The notes: generated from the letters alone by a model not told the origin. Numbered from the stretch's first letter, positions 1 through 7,079 are shown. The stretch is DNA of 10,039 bases from Bacillota bacterium (GCA_030705725.1 JAUZPW010000034.1:1-10039), one strand, 5' to 3'. Numbers and translations: made by a program.

Positions 1-534
1 ACCGAAAAAGTATGCGAAGCTCCTTTGCCTATGCTGCTGCCTATGATCTTTCTGGCGGTTTCATGTCTCGCGCTCGGGTTCGGAAGCCGGTTCGTCACCG
101 CAAGACTGCTTGGAACCGCGCTTGCGGGCGGAGCGAAAACGGAAGGGGCAAGTCCGCTGCTCACCGTCATTTCCGTCTGTGTGCTGGCGCTTGCCGTGCT
201 CGATCATTATTACGGGTTTAGGAAAACAGGAAACGGCTTAAGCGCGGCCGACCACTTCCACTATGCTCCGGTTCTTCACGGAATTTACGGTCAGGCTGAG
301 AAAAAAAGGTTCGACCCGTACCATCTGGGCGGATATGTTATCAGGTGTTACGCCGCCGCGGCTCTTTACATAAACGACGCGATAAACCGTTTTTACGATA
401 AATATCTCGTTTCGGCGGTAAGCGCCCTGTCCAAATCCATAAGAAAAGCACACAACGGAAATCAGGCTGTTTACATTTCGTGGGTGCTTCTTGGAATTGC
501 GCTTGTTACCGCGATTTTTGCGGTTTCGGTCTGA
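1..534 (+). CDS. NuoL/EchA-like proton-translocating antiporter subunit, C-terminal part (5' truncated)
   Basis: The reading frame is open from base 1 and ends at TGA 532-534, giving the last 177 residues of a protein whose start lies left of the window. The ATG at 25 is internal: the preceding in-frame residues (TEKVCEAPLP) match the Glu-Ala-Pro stretch that precedes a late transmembrane helix in NuoL/HyfB/EchA-type subunits. What remains is a hydrophobic helix, a polar stretch with another helix, then a long amphipathic region rich in Tyr, Lys and Arg, and a final membrane helix ending in FAVSV. This resembles the C-terminus of large antiporter-like subunits of group 4 hydrogenases and complex I. 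The core ion channel residues lie outside the window. Its place directly before a second antiporter-like subunit fits the distal membrane arm of the complex. The family call is fairly secure; the exact subfamily is inferred. Confidence 0.82.
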   Translation, partial: TEKVCEAPLPMLLPMIFLAVSCLALGFGSRFVTARLLGTALAGGAKTEGASPLLTVISVCVLALAVLDHYYGFRKTGNGLSAADHFHYAPVLHGIYGQAEKKRFDPYHLGGYVIRCYAAAALYINDAINRFYDKYLVSAVSALSKSIRKAHNGNQAVYISWVLLGIALVTAIFAVSV

Positions 535-559
535 CAATACTTTTTAGGAGGAAGATTCT

Positions 560-1975
560 GTGCCTCTTCTTTTCATAGGGGTTCCGCTTGCGGCGGTTTT
601 AGCCCTGAATCTGGCTTACAAATGGATAAACGAAAAACTGGCGCTTTATACTGCCGCTGCAGTTTCACTTTTTCAGATCGGGGTTTCGGCAGTATGCATT
701 GATTTAAGCCTGCGCGGCGGCACCATTTACAGCCTGCGGTTTATCGAAAAGCTTTCGATCGACACGGTAAGCGCCGTGGTTCTTTTTACGATCGGCCTTA
801 CGGTTTTTGTTTCGCTTATCGTTTCGAATGCGACGCTCAAGAGTGGAACATTCAATTTTATAAACATGCTCTTGATGATTACAATCGGCATGAACGGGCT
901 TGCCATGGTTACGGACTTATTCAGCCTTTACGTTTTCATCGAAGCGACGTCCGCCGCATCCTTTGTGCTTATCGGAATAAACCGCGGCAGAGACGAGCTT
1001 GAGGGCGCTTTTAAGTATTACCTGATGTCGGCCATAGCCACCGTGCTCATGATGACGTCGGTCGCTCTGTTTTTCTATTACGCGGGAGATACGAGTTTTA
1101 TAGGCGTTTCGAGCTTTATAGCCGGATTAAACGGGAATTATCCATACGGGCTGCTTACCGCTTTTATCCTTTACACGGCGGGGCTTCTTATCAAATCGGG
1201 CGTCGTTCCGTTTCATTCCTGGGTTTTGGACACATATTCGCCCGCACCTGCTCCGGTTTCGGTTTTACTTGCCGGAATTGTAACGAAGGTTTCGGGCGTT
1301 TACGCCGTTATAAGGATTACGAGGAACGTATTTTTGAATAATGCCGCGGTGTGCAACGTTTTGATTTCTCTTGGGCTTTTATCCGTTATTATGGGCGCGC
1401 TTGCGGCCATCGGGCAGAAAGATATGAAAAGGATGCTCGCCTATTCGAGCATAAGCCAGATAGGCTACATTATGCTCGGAATCGGATCGGGTTCCGCGCT
1501 CGGGCTTGCCGGAGCCTTATTCCATTTCTTTAACCATTCGACGTTCAAATCCCTGCTCTTTGTGGATACCGCCGCGATCGAAATGCAAACGGGGACGAGG
1601 GACATGGATAAAATGGGCGGGCTTGCCCAAAAAATGCCGGTTACGGGAATAAGCTCGCTGCTGGCGTTTTTGTCAACGGCCGGAATTCCGCCGCTTTCGG
1701 GATTCTGGAGCAAGCTTCTTATAATAGTCGCCTTATGGAAGGTATCGGCTCCGGTGGCGGTAACAGCGCTTGCGGCCGGCATCCTGACGCTCTCATATTT
1801 TCTTATTATGCAGAAGAAAGTCTTCTTCGGCAAGGTGCCCGAAACGCTCGAAAATGTCAGGGAAGCGGGCGGCGGAATTTTGGGAGCCGAGATTCTGCTT
1901 TCGGTTATTAACGTTGCAGCCGGTATACTGTTCCCTCTTGCGCTTATTTACATGAACAGTATCGGCAAGATATGA
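560..1975 (+). CDS. NuoN/MrpD-like proton- or sodium-translocating antiporter subunit of hydrogenase
   Basis: This 471-residue, very hydrophobic protein (about 14 predicted membrane helices) belongs to the proton-conducting membrane transporter family shared by NuoL/M/N, MrpA/D and hydrogenase subunits. It starts with GTG, fixed by AGGAGG at 546-551 eight bases upstream. Family residues visible are Glu128 in the fifth helix (YVFIEATS), Lys212 in LLIKSGVVPFHSW, Lys243 in AGIVTKVSG, the KDMKRMLAYSSISQIGY segment (287-303), His322/His326/Lys330, and Lys385 in the FWSKLL helix. Together they form the charged chain thought to carry ions across the membrane arm. Length and the Lys in helix 12 fit NuoN/MrpD-type better than NuoL-type proteins. 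It is the second antiporter-like subunit of this operon, so the complex probably has at least two pumping modules. Whether it moves H+ or Na+ cannot be read from the sequence. Confidence 0.93.
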   Translation: MPLLFIGVPLAAVLALNLAYKWINEKLALYTAAAVSLFQIGVSAVCIDLSLRGGTIYSLRFIEKLSIDTVSAVVLFTIGLTVFVSLIVSNATLKSGTFNFINMLLMITIGMNGLAMVTDLFSLYVFIEATSAASFVLIGINRGRDELEGAFKYYLMSAIATVLMMTSVALFFYYAGDTSFIGVSSFIAGLNGNYPYGLLTAFILYTAGLLIKSGVVPFHSWVLDTYSPAPAPVSVLLAGIVTKVSGVYAVIRITRNVFLNNAAVCNVLISLGLLSVIMGALAAIGQKDMKRMLAYSSISQIGYIMLGIGSGSALGLAGALFHFFNHSTFKSLLFVDTAAIEMQTGTRDMDKMGGLAQKMPVTGISSLLAFLSTAGIPPLSGFWSKLLIIVALWKVSAPVAVTALAAGILTLSYFLIMQKKVFFGKVPETLENVREAGGGILGAEILLSVINVAAGILFPLALIYMNSIGKI

Positions 1976-1983
1976 AAACGGAA

Positions 1984-1990
1984 AAGGTGG
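1984..1990 (+). promoter_or_regulatory. Ribosome binding site fixing a TTG start
   Basis: AAGGTGG sits seven bases before the TTG at 1998. No ATG or GTG in the same frame lies at a suitable distance, so this site decides the unusual TTG start of the NuoJ-like gene. Confidence 0.6.
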
Positions 1991-1997
1991 TTGCGCT

Positions 1998-2504
1998 TTG
2001 GGCAGTTTTTTTATTATTGTAATATTGCTTCTCGCGCTTATTGTTTCGGCGGTCGTCTGCGTGCAGATAAGCGTTCTCGTCAAGGCGGGAATCGCGTTGG
2101 CCGTAACGAGCGCAATTCTTTCGGTTATTATGTTCCGGCTTGGGGCGGCGCTTGCGGCAGCTTTTGAGCTTTCCGTCTGCGCGGGGCTTATAACGGTTAT
2201 TTTTATAAGCGCCGTCAGTATGACTAAAATAATGTCGAAAGAGGAGCTGGCGGAAAAGAGAAGGGAAAGAAACAAGCGGTTTGCCTCGCTTCCGGCTATC
2301 CTCATCGTGGTATTTGCGGCGGCGCTTTTCTTCTTCTGGCCGCATATCGACGCGACGCTTCCGTTCGCCGCTTCGGCGCAGGGAGATACCGTTCAGAATA
2401 TTCTCTGGAACAAACGGCAGGTAGACCTTATCGGACAGGCGGTTATTATGCTGATCGGCGTTTACGGAGTTATGGTATTTTTCAGGGAGAGTGATAAGGA
2501 ATGA
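1998..2504 (+). CDS. NuoJ-like membrane subunit of hydrogenase (MbhD/MbhE-like)
   Basis: This 168-residue membrane protein has about five helices (near residues 3-24, 26-46, 52-74, 97-114 and 143-161). The third helix carries AFELSVCAGLITVIFIS with Glu57, the pattern of NuoJ and of MbhD-type Mrp subunits. A charged loop with KEELAEKRRERNKR (81-94) follows it. The C-terminal segment, residues 137-162 with NKRQVDLIGQ, resembles the MrpA-tail/MbhE motif (R-x-x-D-x-x-G-E/Q), so the protein looks like both small Mbh subunits joined, as NuoJ is thought to be. It starts with TTG after AAGGTGG, 22 bases after the upstream gene, and overlaps the next gene by four bases (ATGA). The role inferred is connecting ion channels in the membrane arm. 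NuoJ-like is the safest label. Confidence 0.8.
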   Translation: MGSFFIIVILLLALIVSAVVCVQISVLVKAGIALAVTSAILSVIMFRLGAALAAAFELSVCAGLITVIFISAVSMTKIMSKEELAEKRRERNKRFASLPAILIVVFAAALFFFWPHIDATLPFAASAQGDTVQNILWNKRQVDLIGQAVIMLIGVYGVMVFFRESDKE

Positions 2505-2809
2505 GTATACTTTTTGCCTCGTTTATCATCGCCGTTATACTCCTTTTTACAATCGGCGTATACAGCCTGCTTATGACCCGCAACCTTATGCGCATCCTTA
2601 TTTCCGTTGAGATCCTGACTAAAGGGGTTACCCTGCTTCTGATCGCCATCGGCTATGTTACAGGACGCATGGCGGCGGCGCAGGCTTACGTCATAACGAT
2701 TATCGTTATCGAGGTTGTGCTTCTCGCAATAGCGACCGGGATTATACTCGGCGCTTACAGGAAAAACGATACGCTTAACACAGGGTTCTTAAATAACCTG
2801 AAGGGATAA
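2501..2809 (+). CDS. nuoK: NuoK-like membrane subunit of hydrogenase
   Basis: This 102-residue protein has three membrane helices and the usual length of NuoK/MrpC/MbhC proteins. The two buried glutamates that define NuoK are present: Glu37 in LISVEILTKG and Glu71 in IIVIEVVLLAIATG, equivalent to Glu36 and Glu72 of the E. coli protein. The motif IEVVLLAIA is nearly diagnostic. The ATG overlaps the stop of the NuoJ-like gene (ATGA), so translation is probably coupled. Upstream purine-rich AGGGAGAG at 2485-2490 and nearby may serve as the ribosome binding site. In complex I this subunit forms part of the central ion-translocation path between the NuoH/A/J region and the antiporter subunits. The same role is inferred here. 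Confidence 0.92.
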   Translation: MSILFASFIIAVILLFTIGVYSLLMTRNLMRILISVEILTKGVTLLLIAIGYVTGRMAAAQAYVITIIVIEVVLLAIATGIILGAYRKNDTLNTGFLNNLKG

Positions 2810-2813
2810 GAAA

Positions 2814-3134
2814 ATGACTGATATACTTTTACTGCCGCCGGTTGTTTTTATTATTTATCTGGCTATACTATTTCTGCTTTCAACATTTTTCAAAAAAATA
2901 GCCGCTAAGGGAACGGAATCGGCAGGCAAGACGCAATCCTATGCCTGCGGCGAAATTATGCCGGAAAATCAGGGACAGCCTGAATATTCGCAGTTTTTCG
3001 AATTCGCATTCTTCTTTACGATCATGCACGTCGTCGTCCTGATCGTCGTCACCGACCCGTCGGGATTATCCCTTATGTCCGCGCTTTACCTTGCGGTCAC
3101 GGTGATTTCGCTTTTTACGCTTTTCAGGAGGTAG
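2814..3134 (+). CDS. NuoA-like membrane subunit of hydrogenase
   Basis: This 106-residue protein has three predicted membrane helices, and the loop after the first one carries SYACGE (residues 42-47). That matches the Y-x-C-G-E/F loop of NuoA, where the cysteine sits near the quinone channel. The segment FFEFAFFFTIMHVVVLIVV (61-79) aligns with NuoA's second helix, but the conserved acidic FDVE signature is replaced by TIMHV, with His72 near that place. ATG 2814 follows AAGGGAT (2801-2807) at normal spacing, four bases after the NuoK stop. A role in anchoring the NuoB/D-like module to the NuoH-like subunit is inferred from complex I. The loop motif and the operon position support the label, although overall similarity to respiratory NuoA appears low. 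Confidence 0.75.
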   Translation: MTDILLLPPVVFIIYLAILFLLSTFFKKIAAKGTESAGKTQSYACGEIMPENQGQPEYSQFFEFAFFFTIMHVVVLIVVTDPSGLSLMSALYLAVTVISLFTLFRR

Positions 3135-3137
3135 GGT

Positions 3138-3566
3138 ATGATTGTAGACAGAATAATAAACTGGGCAAGGCTTAAATCTCCGTGGATTATCCACTTTAAC
3201 TCCGGCGCCTGCAACGCCTGCGATATTGAGGTTCTGGCGGCGCTGACGCCGAGGTACGATGTGGAGCGCTTCGGAGTCCAGCTTAAGGGCTCGCCGAGAC
3301 ACGCGGACGTGCTTGTCTGTTCGGGACCTGTCACGATTCAGCAAAGAGAACGGCTCATAACGATTTACGAGCAGATGATGGAGCCGAAGTTCGTTATAGC
3401 GGTCGGAACCTGCGCCTGCTCGGCGGGCGTGTTTAACGGCTGCTACTGCGTGGAGGGCGGCGTTGACACCGCAATACCCGTTAACGCTTATATACCCGGC
3501 TGCCCCGTTAAGCCCGAGGCAATTATCGACGGGGTTGTAAAGCTGCTCGGCAGCCTTAAAGACTGA
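3138..3566 (+). CDS. [NiFe] hydrogenase small subunit, NuoB/EchC-like, one [4Fe-4S] cluster
   Basis: This 142-residue soluble protein is a NuoB-family (20 kDa subunit) member. It has Cys25 and Cys28 in GACNACDIEVLA, Cys92 in GTCACS and Cys122 in IPGCPVKPEAIIDG. These four would hold the proximal [4Fe-4S] cluster that hands electrons to the Ni-Fe site. The spacing matches Ech/Mbh small subunits and is much shorter than classical uptake hydrogenase small subunits, which carry three clusters. ATG 3138 is preceded by AGGAGG at 3126-3131, which overlaps the stop codon of the NuoA-like gene. Three further cysteines (94, 102, 104) lie beside the cluster ligands. It should dock onto the large subunit encoded two genes downstream. 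The assignment is firm. Confidence 0.95.
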   Translation: MIVDRIINWARLKSPWIIHFNSGACNACDIEVLAALTPRYDVERFGVQLKGSPRHADVLVCSGPVTIQQRERLITIYEQMMEPKFVIAVGTCACSAGVFNGCYCVEGGVDTAIPVNAYIPGCPVKPEAIIDGVVKLLGSLKD

Positions 3567-3582
3567 CTGGGGTGATAGAATT

Positions 3583-4065
3583 ATGGAAAAAGAAGCTTCG
3601 ATACTGCAGGAAATTGCAAAGAGGTTTATAAGCCTCGAGGGAGCCGGCCTGATTCCGGCGGAGCGCAGGATATACCTTGAAGTGCCGCAGGAAATATTTA
3701 TGGACGTTATAAAATTCGCGGCGAAAGAGCTTGGGTTTAAACATTTATGCACCATTACGGGCATGGATTCGGCTTCCTGCTTTGAATTTATATACCATAT
3801 TTCAAATGACGACGGCATTGTTTTAAACCTTGAGCTTAAGGCGCAGAAGGAAAACCCGGTTATAAGCTCGGTTTTGCCGGTTTATAACGGGGCGGTTTTT
3901 TACGAACGCGAGCTTGAAGGCATGCTCGGAGTCAAGGTTTCGGGGCTGCCAGAGGGCAGGCAGTATCCGCTGCCGGATAACTGGCCGGCGGGGCAGTTTC
4001 CGCTGAGAAAAGACTGGAAGCCGGACAAAACCGCAAAGGAGGAAGGCCCGGATGGGAAAAATTGA
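3583..4065 (+). CDS. NuoC/EchD-like subunit of hydrogenase
   Basis: This 160-residue soluble protein matches the 30 kDa subunit family of complex I (NuoC) and its hydrogenase form EchD. The N-terminal half has the family's alpha/beta pattern (RIYLEVPQEIF, then HLCTITGMDS). The second half carries the signature region FYERELEGMLGVKVSGLPEGR (about 107-127), followed by YPLPDNWPAGQFPLRKDW (128-145), which are characteristic of the family. It binds no cofactor; in relatives it is a scaffold bridging the NuoB- and NuoD-like subunits. ATG 3583 follows GGGGTGAT (3569-3576). The last 14 bases overlap the start of the large subunit gene, so the two are probably translated together. Confidence 0.92.
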   Translation: MEKEASILQEIAKRFISLEGAGLIPAERRIYLEVPQEIFMDVIKFAAKELGFKHLCTITGMDSASCFEFIYHISNDDGIVLNLELKAQKENPVISSVLPVYNGAVFYERELEGMLGVKVSGLPEGRQYPLPDNWPAGQFPLRKDWKPDKTAKEEGPDGKN

Positions 4066-5269
4066 GATACCTTTAGGCCCGCAGCATCCCGCGCTTGAGG
4101 AGCCGGAGAGCTTTAACCTGCTTTTGCAGGGCGAACGCGTCGCGGCGGCGACCGTGGCGCTTGGCTACAACCACAGGGGCATGGAAAAAGCCTGCGAAAG
4201 CAGGACTTATATACAAAATATATACCTTTTGGAGCGGATCTGCGGCATATGCTCGCATTCGCACTCGACCTGCTACGTGCAGACCGTGGAGCAAATCGCG
4301 GGAGTCAGGGTGCCGGAGAGGGCGCTTTATATCCGCACGCTTATCGGCGAGCTCGAACGTATACACAGCCATCTTCTCTGGCTCGGCATCGCAGGGCATG
4401 AAATAGGCTTTATGACGCTTTTCATGTGCTCCTGGAAGGACCGCGAGGTCGTCATGGATATTCTGGAGATGCTTACCGGAAACCGGGTTAACTACGGAAT
4501 GAACACAATAGGCGGCGTGCGCCGGGATATTACCCCGGAGCAGGCGGAAGAAGTGCTCAAAGCGCTCGACGTTCTCGAGGAGCGCACGAAATATTATACA
4601 AAAGTCGCGACCGAGGAGGTCACGATTATATCGAGGCTGTCGGGAGTCGGCAAGCTGTCGAACGAGGACGGGCTTAGGCTGGGCGCGGTCGGCCCCGTGC
4701 TGAGGGCGTCCGGGGTAGCCCGGGACGTCAGGAAGGACGATCCTTACGCGGCTTATGCCAATCTTGATTTCAAGGTAGCGACGGACGAACACGCGGACGT
4801 TTTCGGACGCACGGTCGTCAGAGTGCTGGAACTTATGGAAAGTTATAAAATCTGCCGTCAGGTATTAAAAGAAATGCCCGACGGATCGATTTCAGTTAAG
4901 GTGCCCGGCAAGGTACCGGCCGGCGAGGCGATGTCGCGCTATGAAGCGCCGAGGGGCGAGGATCTGCACTATGTAAAGGCAAACGGAACCGATATGCCTG
5001 AGCGCGTGAAAGTCCGCGCGCCAACGCTGGCGAATCTCGCCGCGATCACGCATATGATAGAGGGCGGATACTTAGCCGACGTCCCGATCGTAATTGCGGC
5101 TATTGACCCCTGCTTCTCGTGCACCGACAGGATGGTTAAGGTCACGGACCTTAAGACCGGGGGCGAGAAAAAATTCGACTGGGACGGCCTGCGCAGGTAC
5201 AGCATTGATTTTTATGCAAAGCGCGGCGTGGATTTCAGAAACACTTCAATCGGGAAGGAAGAAAGATAG
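4052..5269 (+). CDS. [NiFe] hydrogenase large (catalytic) subunit, group 4, NuoD/EchE-like
   Basis: This 405-residue protein is the catalytic subunit. It has the N-terminal PLGPQHPALEEP motif (7-18). The L1 motif is Arg62-Ile-Cys64-Gly-Ile-Cys67 followed by His71. The L2 motif is Asp352-Pro-Cys354-Phe-Ser-Cys357. The four cysteines are those that hold nickel and the Fe(CN)2CO unit, so the enzyme should be active in H2 chemistry, unlike complex I NuoD, which lacks them. APRGE (299-303) and RAPTLANL (322-329) are also family motifs. After L2 comes Thr-Asp-Arg360 and then 45 residues; in this family the maturation protease cuts after the residue in the Arg360 position (His or Arg). The start at ATG 4052 is fixed by AAAGGAGG at 4035-4042 and overlaps the NuoC-like gene. 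Group 4 (Ech/Mbh-like) assignment rests on motif style and neighbours. Confidence 0.96.
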   Translation: MGKIEIPLGPQHPALEEPESFNLLLQGERVAAATVALGYNHRGMEKACESRTYIQNIYLLERICGICSHSHSTCYVQTVEQIAGVRVPERALYIRTLIGELERIHSHLLWLGIAGHEIGFMTLFMCSWKDREVVMDILEMLTGNRVNYGMNTIGGVRRDITPEQAEEVLKALDVLEERTKYYTKVATEEVTIISRLSGVGKLSNEDGLRLGAVGPVLRASGVARDVRKDDPYAAYANLDFKVATDEHADVFGRTVVRVLELMESYKICRQVLKEMPDGSISVKVPGKVPAGEAMSRYEAPRGEDLHYVKANGTDMPERVKVRAPTLANLAAITHMIEGGYLADVPIVIAAIDPCFSCTDRMVKVTDLKTGGEKKFDWDGLRRYSIDFYAKRGVDFRNTSIGKEER

Positions 5270-5271
5270 CC

Positions 5272-6213
5272 GTGGGCCTTGCGCTTTTTTATATTTTGAT
5301 ATTTCCTGGGTTCCTCTTTCTGGGGTTTTTGTCTCTTGCTTTTGAATTTATCGACAGGAAGCTTTACGCGAGGCTTCAAAACCGCGTCGGGCCTCCCTGG
5401 TACCAGCCGCTCGCGGATCTGATAAAGCTTGCGGCAAAGGAGACCGTCGTGCCGCGTGAAGCCGAGTCCAGGCTTTTCAGGGCAATTCCGTCTTTCGCGA
5501 TGGCTGCGACGGCTGCGGCGTTTCTGTATATTCCGATTTGGGGAAAGACTTCTCTTTTTCCCTTTGACAGCGATCTTATAGTCATATTGTATTTTTTGAC
5601 GATACCGACGCTTACATTCTTTCTGGCGGGCTGGTTTTCATCCTCGCTTTACGCGGAGATCGGCTGCATAAGGGCAATGACGCAGTTCTTTGCATATGAA
5701 GTGCCGCTTTATATGTCGCTTTTAGGGCCCGCGATGCTCGCGGGGACATGGTCCGTAAGCGGTATAACCGAGTTTTACAGCAGCAATCCGGCGCTTGCCT
5801 TATGCAACCTGCCCGGACTTATAGTCGCCGTTTTCGCAACGCAGGGCAAGCTTGAAAGGGTGCCTTTCGACATACCGGACGCCGAAACGGAAATAGTGGG
5901 CGGTACGTTCACCGAATACAGCGGCAGGTTTTTGGCGCTTTTCAGGATGACGATCGACGCCGAGCTTGTTGTGGCGTCGGCGCTTATCGCGGCGGTGTTT
6001 TTACCGTTTTTTATTCCGGCAAGTCCGGTTTTCGGGTTTATTTTGTTTCTCATTAAAGTTTTCATAGTCGTATTTTTGCTTGCTCTTATGCGCACGGCGC
6101 TTGCGAGGCTCAGGATTGATCAGATGGTTGGTTTCTGCTGGAGAATCCTTGCTCCGCTTTCGCTTTTACAGGTACTTATTGATCTTTTGGTAAGAGGGGT
6201 GCTGGTATCATGA
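5272..6213 (+). CDS. NuoH/EchB-like membrane anchor subunit of hydrogenase
   Basis: This 313-residue protein with about eight membrane helices is a member of the NADH dehydrogenase subunit 1 (NuoH) family. Signatures include QNRVGPPWYQPLADLIKLAAKE (36-57), FFAYEVPLYMSL (139-150) with Glu143, and ERVPFDIPDAETEIVGG (195-211), the most conserved cytoplasmic loop of the family. In complex I this loop lines the quinone site and couples redox chemistry to ion movement. In hydrogenases, which have no quinone, it is believed to be the contact between catalytic arm and ion-pumping arm. It starts with GTG 5272, two bases after the large subunit stop, after an AAGGAAGAAAG stretch near 5255-5265. Its stop overlaps the next gene (ATGA). 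Confidence 0.95.
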   Translation: MGLALFYILIFPGFLFLGFLSLAFEFIDRKLYARLQNRVGPPWYQPLADLIKLAAKETVVPREAESRLFRAIPSFAMAATAAAFLYIPIWGKTSLFPFDSDLIVILYFLTIPTLTFFLAGWFSSSLYAEIGCIRAMTQFFAYEVPLYMSLLGPAMLAGTWSVSGITEFYSSNPALALCNLPGLIVAVFATQGKLERVPFDIPDAETEIVGGTFTEYSGRFLALFRMTIDAELVVASALIAAVFLPFFIPASPVFGFILFLIKVFIVVFLLALMRTALARLRIDQMVGFCWRILAPLSLLQVLIDLLVRGVLVS

Positions 6214-6566
6214 AATCGGCCGGGAGAATGATTCCTTATTTAATCAGCATGCTTGTCAAAAAGCCGGACACAGTATTATATCCTTACGTACATGCTAACG
6301 TGCCGGAGCACTTCAGAGGAGCGCTTAAATTTGACCAGGAGAAATGCGTGGGCTGCAAGCTGTGCCAGCGTATATGCCCGACCGGAGCTATCGCTATCGA
6401 AAAGCTTGAGAATACAGAGGAAAAACGTTTTAAGGCTGTCGTTTTGATGGACCAATGTATTTTCTGCGGACAGTGCGTTGATTCATGCCCGAGAAAAGCT
6501 TTGGAAAACACCGAGAATTTCGAGCTCGCCAGCCTTGACCGCAAAACGCTGAAAGTTGATATATAA
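6210..6566 (+). CDS. NuoI/EchF-like 2x[4Fe-4S] ferredoxin subunit of hydrogenase
   Basis: This 118-residue iron-sulfur protein has two classic ferredoxin motifs: Cys46-x2-Cys49-x2-Cys52-x3-Cys56-Pro, and Cys83-x2-Cys86-x2-Cys89-x3-Cys93-Pro. Each set would bind one [4Fe-4S] cluster with the usual swap of the fourth cysteine. The N-terminal region (LVKKPDTVLYPY, VPEHFRGALKFD) matches NuoI/EchF/HycF proteins. It is the expected entry point for electrons from reduced ferredoxin, passing them to the NuoB-like cluster. No NuoE/F/G-like NADH module lies in the window, which supports ferredoxin as donor. ATG 6210 overlaps the NuoH-like stop, with an AGAGGGG ribosome binding site at 6193-6199. Confidence 0.94.
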   Translation: MKSAGRMIPYLISMLVKKPDTVLYPYVHANVPEHFRGALKFDQEKCVGCKLCQRICPTGAIAIEKLENTEEKRFKAVVLMDQCIFCGQCVDSCPRKALENTENFELASLDRKTLKVDI

Positions 6567-6569
6567 CAG

Positions 6570-7079
6570 ATGACGTTTTACGAAATACTGAACGGTAAGC
6601 TCAGAGGGTTCAGTAAGCTTGCGGTGCTCGGTGCGGGTTCTACCCTCAGAGCGGACGATGCCGCCGGAATTTTCATTGTCGAGAGGCTCGGAAAAGTTTT
6701 TAAGCCTGGGGAGTATGAGAACGTCAGGTTTTATGCGGGCGAGATCGCGCCCGAGAATTTCAGCGGAAAAATAAAGAGCTTCAACCCGACGCATCTTCTT
6801 ATAATAGACGCTGCCGATCTTGGGCTTGAGCCCGGAACGCTTACGGAAATCGATCCGGTTGACGTAGGCGGCCCCACTTACTGCTCGCACATGCTGCCGC
6901 TTAAGGTAATGATCGACTATCTCCGGGGAGAAACTGGGGCCGAGGTTATTCTGCTTGGAATACAGTACAAGGACATCGGGTTCGACTGCCCTATGACGCC
7001 TGAAATGAGAAAGTCGGTCGACGGGATTTGCGAAGCGCTTATCCGGGTTATCGGAGAGCACTTTAGCACCGGTAATTGA
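6570..7079 (+). CDS. hycI: HycI-like [NiFe] hydrogenase maturation endopeptidase
   Basis: This 169-residue protein belongs to the hydrogenase maturation protease family and is closest in pattern to HycI of hydrogenase 3. The N-terminal motif is VLGAGSTLRADDAAG (19-33) with Asp30. LLIIDAADLGLEPGTLTEID (76-95) follows with Asp80, then CSHMLPLKVMID (105-116) with His107. These three correspond to the nickel-sensing Asp16, Asp62 and His90 of E. coli HycI. VILLGIQYKDIGFDCPMTPEM lies near 125-146, also as in HycI. It would remove the tail of the large subunit once nickel is inserted. The start lies three bases after the NuoI-like stop with only a weak GAAAG upstream (6551-6555), so expression probably relies on translational coupling. 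It is the last gene of the operon. Confidence 0.93.
   Translation: MTFYEILNGKLRGFSKLAVLGAGSTLRADDAAGIFIVERLGKVFKPGEYENVRFYAGEIAPENFSGKIKSFNPTHLLIIDAADLGLEPGTLTEIDPVDVGGPTYCSHMLPLKVMIDYLRGETGAEVILLGIQYKDIGFDCPMTPEMRKSVDGICEALIRVIGEHFSTGN

Noticed and set aside
1793..2345. Two overlapping - strand open frames
   Set aside because: They are opposite the NuoN/NuoJ-like genes, basic and serine-rich in the way antisense of membrane genes often is, and have no supported start site.
3066..3818. Open frame of 250 codons on the - strand
   Set aside because: It spans three well-supported + strand genes (NuoA-, NuoB- and NuoC-like) and has no recognisable motif.
4073..4792. Open frame of 239 codons on the - strand
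   Set aside because: It lies wholly inside the large subunit gene, whose motifs are unmistakable. The antisense product shows no recognisable family pattern.
1..6566. A respiratory complex I (nuo) operon
   Set aside because: The large subunit has both Ni-Fe cysteine pairs, a hydrogenase maturation protease closes the operon, and no NuoE/F/G-like genes are seen in the window.
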